A stretch of 7,802 bases of DNA, taken from DASZZX01 sp036260415. Its GTDB lineage: Bacteria > Actinomycetota > Nitriliruptoria > Nitriliruptorales > JAHWKO01. Shown here in pieces: positions 1 through 4,652 of the stretch (the first letter of the stretch is position 1; each line of letters begins with the position of its first letter). A program made the position numbers and the translations under genes. The DNA lies in assembly GCA_036260415.1 (NCBI GenBank), contig DASZZX010000358.1, positions 1 to 7,802 of the forward strand, written 5' to 3'. The notes beneath the pieces are model-generated. The model was not told the origin of the DNA. It searched no databases and saw only the letters and a list, made by a program, of their open reading frames with translations.

Positions 1-80
1 ACGACCCGGCGGCTGCCGACCACCCGCCGGAGGCGGAGTCCCGCCGGCCCACGGCGCCCGACGAGGACCAGGAGCGCTAG
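1..80 (+). CDS. C-terminal end of the preceding gene, probably nuoC (partial)
   Basis: A frame with codons beginning at position 3 stays open for 25 codons and stops with TAG at 78-80, immediately before the nuoD GTG. The visible peptide is rich in Pro, Asp, Glu, Ala and Arg (it ends PDEDQER) and looks like a disordered hydrophilic tail, with no recognisable domain. The assignment to nuoC (30-kDa subunit of the connecting arm) rests only on position, since nuoC precedes nuoD in almost all nuo operons. The stop and the next start abut with no spacer, which suggests translational coupling. It could instead be a fused or unrelated upstream gene. Confidence 0.5.
   Translation, partial: DPAAADHPPEAESRRPTAPDEDQER
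70..74 (+). promoter_or_regulatory. Shine-Dalgarno for nuoD
   Basis: AGGAG lies six bases before the GTG at 81, an ideal spacing. This favours GTG 81 over the in-frame ATGs at 138 and 141, which lack a comparable site. The SD lies inside the last codons of the upstream gene. Confidence 0.7.
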
Positions 81-1262
81 GTGTCGGATCTCGACGCGAG
101 GCGGCAGGCGCTGCCGGCGACCGCGCCGGGCGAGACGATGATGCTCGAGGTCCGGGGCGAGGGTGACCTGGCCACGCAGGACATGACCCTGTCGATCGGT
201 CCCCAGCACCCGTCGACCCACGGGGTGCTGCGGATCATCGTCGAGCTCGACGGCGAGCGGATCGTGAAGGCCACGCCCGTCATCGGCTACATGCATCGGG
301 GGTTCGAGAAGCTCGCCGAGCACCGCGACTACCGCCAGATCATGGCGCTGGTGAACCGTCACGACTGGTTGAGCGGCTTCTGCAACGAGGTGGGTGTCGC
401 GCTCGCGGTCGAGAAGATGCTCGAGATGGAGGTGCCCGAGCGGGCCGAGTGGATCCGCATGCTGCTCTTCGAGTGGAACCGGATCCTCAACCACCTCATG
501 TTCATCGGGTCGTTCGGTCTGGAGCTCGGTGCGATCACGCCGATGTTCTACGCATTCCGGGAGCGCGAGGAGATCCAGTACCTGCTCGAGTCGGCGACGG
601 GCGGACGGCTGCACTTCACGTTCACGCAGATCGGCGGCCTGAAGGACGACCTGCCGCGCGGGTTCCTCTCCGAGTCGCGTCGGCTGGTCGACGTGGTACG
701 CGGGCGGCTGCGGGACTACGAAGACCTGCTGCTCGGCAACGAGATCTTCCACGCGCGCACGAAGGGGGTCGGCGTCCTGCCCGCGGACGTGGCCACCTCG
801 TACGGCGTCTCCGGCTCGATCCTGCAGGCGACCGGGGTCGCCGAGGACGTCCGGGTCAGCGAGCCCTACCTGCGCTACGGCGAGATCGACGTGGAGGTCC
901 CGACCGGCCGCAACGGTGACAGCTACGACCGCTTCTGGTGTCTGATCAACCGTCTGCGGGTATCGCTGGACATCATCGACCAGGTCCACGAACGGCTCCC
1001 GGCCGGGCCGGTGAACGTCCGGCTGCCGAAGATCGTGAAGGCGCCGGAGGGCGCGGTGTACGTCCGCACCGAGAACCCTCTGGGCCAGTGCGGCTACTAC
1101 CTGGTGTCCGACGGCAAGAAGAACCCGTGGCGGTTGAAGATGCGGACGCCGTCGTTCAGCAACGTGTCGATGCTGCCGTACCTGATCGAGGGCACGCTGG
1201 TTCCCGACCTGATCGCCGTGCTCGGCTCCGTGTTCTTCGTGGTGGGGGATATCGATCGGTGA
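81..1262 (+). CDS. nuoD: NADH-quinone oxidoreductase subunit D (49-kDa subunit), D2-type
   Basis: This is the 49-kDa subunit of complex I. With NuoB it forms the quinone-reduction site on the cytoplasmic side of the membrane; the family descends from the large subunit of [NiFe] hydrogenases. At 393 aa it is close to the normal length of about 400. Visible landmarks are GPQHPSTHGVLR at 40-51, GYMHRGFEKLAEHR at 69-82, the LNHLMF region at 136-141, ITPMFYAFRERE at 152-163, IGGLKDDLP at 184-192, RTKGVGVLP at 226-234 and the C-terminal GDIDR. Two features differ from canonical NuoD. The NRHDWLS motif at 92-98 has Trp96 where most homologues have the quinone-contacting Tyr. The segment normally carrying HHFK before the 'GE.Y' motif is absent, so the chain runs directly from PVNVRLPKIVKAPEGAVY to GYYLVSDG. 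Both features agree with what I recall of the Streptomyces NuoD2 paralogue. The stop overlaps a GTG by GTGA. Confidence 0.97.
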   Translation: MSDLDARRQALPATAPGETMMLEVRGEGDLATQDMTLSIGPQHPSTHGVLRIIVELDGERIVKATPVIGYMHRGFEKLAEHRDYRQIMALVNRHDWLSGFCNEVGVALAVEKMLEMEVPERAEWIRMLLFEWNRILNHLMFIGSFGLELGAITPMFYAFREREEIQYLLESATGGRLHFTFTQIGGLKDDLPRGFLSESRRLVDVVRGRLRDYEDLLLGNEIFHARTKGVGVLPADVATSYGVSGSILQATGVAEDVRVSEPYLRYGEIDVEVPTGRNGDSYDRFWCLINRLRVSLDIIDQVHERLPAGPVNVRLPKIVKAPEGAVYVRTENPLGQCGYYLVSDGKKNPWRLKMRTPSFSNVSMLPYLIEGTLVPDLIAVLGSVFFVVGDIDR

Positions 1263-1342
1263 CCGACCGCGCTGGCCGCGACATGGTCCGGGCCCGCCGG
1301 TGGCGGTCGGTCCGGACGATCGTGGATCGGATCGATCGGTGA
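1259..1342 (+). CDS. Micro-ORF 1 in the nuoD-nuoH gap (27 aa, Arg-rich)
   Basis: The GTG at 1259 overlaps the nuoD stop as GTGA, and the frame runs 27 codons to TGA 1340-1342. The peptide begins VTDRAGRDMVRARRWRSVR and ends IVDRIDR, so it is very basic and has no recognised domain. A G-rich, SD-like stretch (1244-1249) lies nine bases upstream. The last codons mimic the nuoD C-terminus because they lie in the second repeat copy. It may be translated only to carry ribosomes toward nuoH, or it may not be a gene: the precise overlaps are the only support. Confidence 0.25.
   Translation: MTDRAGRDMVRARRWRSVRTIVDRIDR
1261..1312 (+). other. Potential RNA hairpin in repeat copy 1
   Basis: The arms 1261-1270 and 1303-1312 are perfectly complementary over 10 bp. 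Inside them 1272-1276 can pair with 1296-1300 (one G-U). The matching hairpin in copy 2 (1341-1350 with 1383-1392) keeps the outer stem, because the C-to-T change at 1347 gives a G-U pair, but loses one inner pair. No U-run follows, so an intrinsic terminator is unlikely. A processing or attenuation role is possible but unproven. Confidence 0.4.
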
Positions 1343-1349
1343 CCGATCG
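1333..1349. other. 17-bp palindrome in repeat copy 2
   Basis: Eight-base arms (CGATCGGT and ACCGATCG) flank a single G, a perfect inverted repeat centred at 1341. In copy 1 the right arm carries one mismatch (1267). It could be an operator-like site or a by-product of GATC-rich sequence. No regulator is visible in the window. Confidence 0.35.
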
Positions 1350-1398
1350 CGGTGGCCGCGACATCGTCCGGGCCCGCCGGTGGCGGTCGGTCCGATGA
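1339..1398 (+). CDS. Micro-ORF 2 in the nuoD-nuoH gap (19 aa)
   Basis: The GTG at 1339 overlaps the stop of micro-ORF 1 as GTGA. The frame ends with TGA 1396-1398, which shares its A with the nuoH ATG at 1398 (TGATG). The peptide VTDRGGRDIVRARRWRSVR matches the first 19 residues of micro-ORF 1 at 17 positions, a direct result of the DNA repeat. Of the three nucleotide differences between copies, one is silent and two change residues, so there is no sign of selection on the peptide. Its strongest support is the exact start-stop overlap at both ends. Confidence 0.25.
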   Translation: MTDRGGRDIVRARRWRSVR

Positions 1399-2492
1399 TG
1401 GGCGTCGCAGCGCTGGCTGCCTCGGAGGCGTCCACGCTCCCGTCCGCTCTGGACTTCAGCGGGAACCTGTGGATCGGGGTCGCGCTGAAGGTCGTGGCGA
1501 TCGCGGCGTTCTTCCTGGTCGCCCCGCTGGTGGTGGGCTACATGGAGCACAAGGTGATGGCCCACCAGCAGGCCAGGTTCGGCCCGATGGACGTCGGCCC
1601 CCACGGCACGCTGCAGCTGGTCGCGGACGGTGTGAAGTTCATCCAGAAGGAGGCGGTCACCCCACGCGCCGCGGACCGCTGGGTGTTCGGCATGGCGCCG
1701 GGGGTGTCGCTGCTGGCGGCCCTGCTGGTGTTCCTGGTGGTGCCGCTCGCCCCGGGCGTCTGGGCGGAGGACCTCGAGCTCGGCCTGTTCTACGTGCTCG
1801 CCGCGAGTTCCGTGGGGGTCGTCGGTGTGCTGATGGCCGGGTGGGCCTCCGCCAACAAGTTCTCGCTGATCGGTGGCGTGCGCGCGGCCGCCCAGCTGAT
1901 CGCCTACGAGCTGCCGATGGTCCTGGCCGCGGTGGCGGTGGCGCTGCAGGCCGGCACCCTGTCGCTGGCCGGGATCGTGGAGGCCCAGGCGGGGTTCATG
2001 ATCCTCGGCACGGACATCAACCTGTGGTACGTGTTCCCCCAGTTCGTCGGCTTCGTGATCTTCTTCATGGCCGCCCTCGCCGAGCTCGCCCGCCCGCCGT
2101 TCGACATGCCGATCGCGGACTCGGAGCTCGTGTTCGGCTACCTCACCGAGTACAGCGGCATCCGCTTCGGCATGTTCCTGTTGTCGGAGTACGCCGGCAT
2201 GGTCGGCTTCTCCGCGATCATGGCCGTGCTCTACCTCGGCGGCTGGCAGATCGCGCCGGGCGTCACGACCCCCGGCTGCGACGGGATCACCGACTGCAAC
2301 CTGGTGGGGACGCTTCTCGGGGCCGGCGTGATGCTCGGCAAGATCGCCGCGTTGAGCTTCACGATGATCTGGGTGCGGGTCACCTACCCCCGGCTGCGCG
2401 AGGATCAGCTGCAGCGGCTGTCGTGGCTCGCGCTGATCCCGCTGAGTCTGGCGTTGATCGCGGCGGTGGCGGTCGGGAAGGTGGTGTTCTGA
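1398..2492 (+). CDS. nuoH: NADH-quinone oxidoreductase subunit H
   Basis: This is the membrane subunit that joins the connecting arm to the membrane arm and forms much of the quinone entry channel. It is 364 aa from ATG 1398, with about eight hydrophobic segments as the family requires; the first starts near residue 24. Key motifs are MEHKVMAHQQARFGP at 49-63, GPHGTLQLVADGVKFIQKE at 67-85 and AELARPPFDMPIADSELVFG at 228-247, followed by EYSGIRFGMFLLSEY at 251-265. The common Asn-Arg-Ala/Pro-Pro-Phe-Asp form has Ala in place of Asn here. The start is uncertain: GTG 1380 and ATG 1395 are in frame, but none of the three has a clear SD, and only ATG 1398 overlaps the upstream micro-ORF stop (TGATG). 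The stop shares one base with the nuoI ATG. Confidence 0.96.
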   Translation: MGVAALAASEASTLPSALDFSGNLWIGVALKVVAIAAFFLVAPLVVGYMEHKVMAHQQARFGPMDVGPHGTLQLVADGVKFIQKEAVTPRAADRWVFGMAPGVSLLAALLVFLVVPLAPGVWAEDLELGLFYVLAASSVGVVGVLMAGWASANKFSLIGGVRAAAQLIAYELPMVLAAVAVALQAGTLSLAGIVEAQAGFMILGTDINLWYVFPQFVGFVIFFMAALAELARPPFDMPIADSELVFGYLTEYSGIRFGMFLLSEYAGMVGFSAIMAVLYLGGWQIAPGVTTPGCDGITDCNLVGTLLGAGVMLGKIAALSFTMIWVRVTYPRLREDQLQRLSWLALIPLSLALIAAVAVGKVVF

Positions 2493-3550
2493 TGGCCTCC
2501 CGTCTGCCCACCCTGCCCAAGCCGAAGCTCCCGGGACTGGTCAAGGGTCTCGGCGTCACCCTCAAGACCATGCTCACCCCCGCGGTCACGCGCCAGTACC
2601 CGCACGAGAAGCCGGACCTGGCTCCCCGGACCCGCGGCGTGATCGCGCTGATGGAGGAGAACTGCACGGTCTGCATGCTGTGCGCCAAGGAGTGCCCCGA
2701 CTGGTGCATCTACATCGAGTCGCACAAGGAGAGGGTCCCCCCGGCGCAGGAGGGCGGCCGCGAGCGGACCCGCAACCAGCTCGACCGGTTCGCGATCGAC
2801 TTCGCGCTGTGCATGTACTGCGGGATCTGCGTGGACGTGTGCCCCTTCGACGCACTGTTCTGGAGCCCGGAGTTCGAGTACTCCACCTACGCGATCGCCG
2901 AGCTCGTCCACGAGAAGGAGCGGCTGCGCGAGTGGATGGACACGGTCCCCCCCCCGCCGCCACTCGAGGAGGGCGCCGAGCAACCCCCTGAGCTGTCCAG
3001 GGTGCTCGAACAGGCCGAGCAGCGCCGCCGGGCGGAGGAGGAGGCGCAGCGCCGGGCGGTGCAGGCGGCGCAGCAGCCGCGCCCCGGCGCACCGGCCGGG
3101 GGCGGTCCCGCCGCGGTCGAGGAGGAGATCGAGGTCGAGGCGGAGGTCGACGAGGAGGTCTACCGGGCGCTGATCGCCGAGGGCAAGAGCGAGCGCGTGG
3201 CCCGTGCCCGCGCCAAGGCCGCGTTCGTGCGCAGGGAGAAGGCCCGCATCCTCGCGGAGCGCCAAGCCGCGACGGAGGCGCCGGAGCGGCCGGCCGCGAC
3301 CGAGGCAGCCACCGACGCCGCCCAGCAGCAGGTGACCGCCTCCGAGGTCGCCCAGGCGGTCGACGCCGGTCCCCCGCCACAGGAGGTGGAGGACGTCCAC
3401 GTCGAGGCGGGCGAGGTCGACCAGGAGACCTTCGACCGGCTGATCGCCGAGGGCAAGCCGGAGCGGGTCGCCCGTGCCCGGGCGAAGTCCGCGTGGGTGC
3501 GCAAGGAGAAGGCTCGCCTGCGTGCCGAGCGCGACGAGGACGGCCAGTGA
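2492..3550 (+). CDS. nuoI: NADH-quinone oxidoreductase subunit I with long C-terminal extension
   Basis: This is the 8Fe ferredoxin-like subunit of the connecting arm; it carries clusters N6a/N6b and passes electrons toward NuoB. Two 4Fe-4S motifs are intact: C58-x2-C61-x2-C64-x3-C68-P and C107-x2-C110-x2-C113-x3-C117-P. The ferredoxin core ends near residue 150. At 352 aa the protein is far longer than the usual 160-210 aa. After a Pro run (153-157), residues 158-217 are Glu/Gln/Arg/Ala-rich and look helical or coiled. Two copies of a 40-residue motif follow at 218-257 and 308-347, joined by an Ala/Thr/Glu/Gln linker. I do not recognise the extension. Its codon use matches the neighbours and its coding frame is undisturbed, so it is a real part of the frame. 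The ATG overlaps the nuoH stop (TGATG), with a GGGAAGG SD-like stretch at 2475-2481; the stop overlaps nuoJ by GTGA. Confidence 0.95.
   Translation: MASRLPTLPKPKLPGLVKGLGVTLKTMLTPAVTRQYPHEKPDLAPRTRGVIALMEENCTVCMLCAKECPDWCIYIESHKERVPPAQEGGRERTRNQLDRFAIDFALCMYCGICVDVCPFDALFWSPEFEYSTYAIAELVHEKERLREWMDTVPPPPPLEEGAEQPPELSRVLEQAEQRRRAEEEAQRRAVQAAQQPRPGAPAGGGPAAVEEEIEVEAEVDEEVYRALIAEGKSERVARARAKAAFVRREKARILAERQAATEAPERPAATEAATDAAQQQVTASEVAQAVDAGPPPQEVEDVHVEAGEVDQETFDRLIAEGKPERVARARAKSAWVRKEKARLRAERDEDGQ
2947..2955 (+). repeat. C9 homopolymer at the NuoI domain boundary
   Basis: Nine C bases read GTC-CCC-CCC-CCG and encode the start of the Pro run at 153-157. A -1 slip, or gain of one C, would bring translation to the TGA at 2989-2991 after the residues AATRGGRRATP. 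That would give a NuoI of about 166 aa with both Fe-S motifs and no extension. It could also be an unselected Pro run in GC-rich DNA. Confidence 0.9.
3143..3262 (+). repeat. NuoI C-terminal motif, copy A (residues 218-257)
   Basis: A 40-residue unit starts EVDEEVYRALIAEGK and continues ERVARARAK, then VRREKAR and AER. It has an acidic first part, a LIAEGK turn and a strongly basic Arg/Lys/Ala helix. It is 29/40 identical to copy B and preceded by a related IEVEA stretch. Confidence 0.9.
3413..3532 (+). repeat. NuoI C-terminal motif, copy B (residues 308-347)
   Basis: The second unit starts EVDQETFDRLIAEGK and continues ERVARARAK, then VRKEKAR and AER, with five residues (DEDGQ) before the stop. 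The aromatic position (Y in A, F in B) and the F/W before VR are kept in kind, so the hydrophobic face appears conserved. It is preceded by VHVEAG, matching the lead-in of copy A. Confidence 0.9.
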
Positions 3551-4179
3551 GCGCGCAGGACGTGGTGTTCGCGCTGCTCGCGGTCGCCGGCGGCGCGGCC
3601 GCGGTCGCGGTGGTGACCGCCCGCAACCTGGTCCGTGCGGCCCTCTTCCTGGCGCTGGCCTTGGGGGCGACGGCGGGGATCTTCCTGGTCCTCCACGCCG
3701 ACTTCGTGGGACTGGTGCAGCTGCTCGTCTACGTGGGCGCCATCGCGGTTCTGCTCATGTTCGGGCTCATGCTGACCCGGGCGCCCATCGGGCGGGAGGC
3801 GCTCGACAGCCAGTCGCGCGGGCTCGGCCTGACCGTGGCGGTGACCCTGTTCGGGGTGCTCGCCGCGCTCATCGTCCAGTCCTACGGCGGTTCGCGTGTG
3901 GCGCTCGCAGGGCCGGACGTGACCAGCCTCGGCACCGCCCTATTCTCCCGGTGGGTGCTGCCCTTCGAACTGCTGTCGGTCCTGCTGACCGCCGCGCTGG
4001 TCGGGGCGATCGTGCTGTCACGGCGGGAGGCGGGCGAGAGCGGCCCCGACGACCTGCACGCCCAGCAGGAGGCCCGACCGGCGATCATGGGGGGGCCGGA
4101 GGGGATCGCCCAAGCGCACGGACTCCGGACCGCCGACGAGCGGGAGTCGGCCGGGGCGGGCACCGGGGGGCGCCGGTGA
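3547..4179 (+). CDS. nuoJ: NADH-quinone oxidoreductase subunit J
   Basis: This membrane subunit (ND6 homologue) links NuoH to the antiporter-like subunits. It is 210 aa from GTG 3547, with about five hydrophobic segments in residues 5-157. The most conserved helix, QLLVYVGAIAVLLMFGLMLT (58-77), contains the Tyr62/Gly64 region that forms the pi-bulge helix important in coupling. Residues 159-210 form a hydrophilic tail rich in Gly, Glu, Arg and Ala, longer than in many homologues. GTG 3547 was chosen because it overlaps the nuoI stop as GTGA and has GAGGA at 3536-3540, six bases upstream. An earlier in-frame GTG at 3493 would add a basic hydrophilic leader lying wholly within the nuoI repeat. 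Confidence 0.94.
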   Translation: MSAQDVVFALLAVAGGAAAVAVVTARNLVRAALFLALALGATAGIFLVLHADFVGLVQLLVYVGAIAVLLMFGLMLTRAPIGREALDSQSRGLGLTVAVTLFGVLAALIVQSYGGSRVALAGPDVTSLGTALFSRWVLPFELLSVLLTAALVGAIVLSRREAGESGPDDLHAQQEARPAIMGGPEGIAQAHGLRTADERESAGAGTGGRR

Positions 4180-4220
4180 GCAGCCCGGACGTCCCCGGGG
4201 TGGGCGGAGGGCACCGGTGA
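4176..4220 (+). CDS. Micro-ORF 3 between nuoJ and nuoK (14 aa)
   Basis: GTG 4176 overlaps the nuoJ stop (GTGA), and the TGA at 4218-4220 overlaps the nuoK GTG (GTGA again). The peptide is MSSPDVPGVGGGHR if the GTG is read as Met. The two junctions are themselves near-copies: 4168-4180 and 4209-4221 match at 12 of 13 bases, 41 bp apart. It is too short to identify. It may serve only as a coupling leader, and its sequence includes the nuoK SD. Confidence 0.25.
   Translation: MSSPDVPGVGGGHR
4206..4210 (+). promoter_or_regulatory. Shine-Dalgarno for nuoK
   Basis: GGAGG lies six bases before GTG 4217, which fixes the nuoK start. Confidence 0.75.
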
Positions 4221-4525
4221 GTCTGAGCGGCCCCCTGCTGCTGGGCGCGTTCCTGTTCTGCGTGGGCGTCTACGGCGTCATCGCCCGACGCAACGCCGTG
4301 CTCGTGCTGATGTCGATCGAGCTGATGCTGAACGCGGTGAACGTCAACCTGGTCGCCTTCCAGCTGCAGGCACCCCGTGACGTGGCGCTGACCGGCCAGG
4401 TGTTCGCGCTGTTCGTGATCGCGGTGGCAGCGGCCGAGGTCGGCGTCGGGCTGGCCATCGTGCTGAACATGTTCCGCAACCGGGCGTCGGTCAATGTCGA
4501 CGACGCCGACCTCATGCGCTGGTAG
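4217..4525 (+). CDS. nuoK: NADH-quinone oxidoreductase subunit K
   Basis: This is the small membrane subunit (ND4L homologue) of the proton-translocating arm. Its 102 aa is the normal length, with three membrane helices. The two membrane-embedded glutamates that matter for pumping in E. coli (E36, E72) correspond to Glu35 in IELMLNAVN and Glu74 in VAAAEVGVG. It starts with GTG behind a strong SD and ends with ...DDADLMRW followed by TAG. Unlike upstream junctions, 19 bases separate its stop from the next possible start. Confidence 0.97.
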   Translation: MSLSGPLLLGAFLFCVGVYGVIARRNAVLVLMSIELMLNAVNVNLVAFQLQAPRDVALTGQVFALFVIAVAAAEVGVGLAIVLNMFRNRASVNVDDADLMRW

Positions 4526-4544
4526 CTGGAGCGGGGGACGACCG

Positions 4545-4652
4545 ATGATGCCCTCAGGGAGCGGTGCGGCGCGGCGCCTGGCGACCTCCTCCGGGAGGGA
4601 CGCGTCCGGGGCTGGCTGCTCAGCGTCCTCATGGCGCCTGGGGCGCCGCTGA
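4545..4652 (+). CDS. Micro-ORF 4 between nuoK and nuoL (35 aa)
   Basis: Tandem ATGs at 4545 and 4548 follow a GGGGGA stretch (4533-4538) at an SD-like spacing of six. The frame runs 35 codons to TGA 4650-4652, which shares its A with the ATG at 4652 (TGATG). The peptide (start MMPSGSGAARRLATSSGRD) is Ser/Ala/Gly/Arg-rich, with no recognised family. Its value may lie in delivering ribosomes to nuoL, since a hairpin (4633-4647) would otherwise cover the region in front of ATG 4652. Chance is possible in GC-rich DNA. Confidence 0.3.
   Translation: MMPSGSGAARRLATSSGRDASGAGCSASSWRLGRR
4633..4647 (+). promoter_or_regulatory. GC hairpin just upstream of the nuoL start
   Basis: GGCGCC at 4633-4638 and GGCGCC at 4642-4647 pair as a six-bp all-GC stem with a three-base loop, ending four bases before ATG 4652. 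Such a stem would hinder independent initiation there and would be opened by ribosomes translating micro-ORF 4. A second small stem, 4585-4589 with 4594-4598, lies upstream. The regulatory role is inference. Confidence 0.35.

Larger units (their letters stand above)
1251..1394 (+). repeat. 64-bp direct repeat, two copies, 80-bp period, in the nuoD-nuoH gap
   Basis: Copy 1 is 1251-1314 and copy 2 is 1331-1394. They match at 61 of 64 positions; the differences are 1267 C / 1347 T, 1272 C / 1352 G and 1285 G / 1365 C. Copy 1 begins in the last codons of nuoD (Ile-Asp-Arg-stop), so copy 2 carries a second IDR-stop sequence. Copy 2 ends just before the two ATGs (1395, 1398) at the nuoH start. The 16 bp between copies (1315-1330) is GATC-rich. 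The pattern fits a fairly recent tandem duplication of the nuoD-nuoH junction, in the place where nuoE-F-G would stand in a full operon. Confidence 0.95.

Noticed and set aside
81..1262. nuoD as a hydrogenase large subunit
   Set aside because: The paired CxxC metal ligands of [NiFe] hydrogenases are absent; the cysteines present (101, 287, 337) are isolated.
1261..1392. Hairpins in the nuoD-nuoH gap as intrinsic terminators
   Set aside because: No T-run follows either stem, and the downstream genes belong to the same complex; a full terminator there would be harmful.
1251..1394. The direct repeat as a CRISPR array or mobile-element ends
   Set aside because: There are only two copies, with coding and junction sequence inside them, a 16-bp spacer, and no transposase or cas genes nearby.
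2405..3626. Long minus-strand frames opposite nuoI
   Set aside because: Their composition mirrors the repeats of nuoI; the + strand frame has intact Fe-S motifs and overlaps its neighbours properly.
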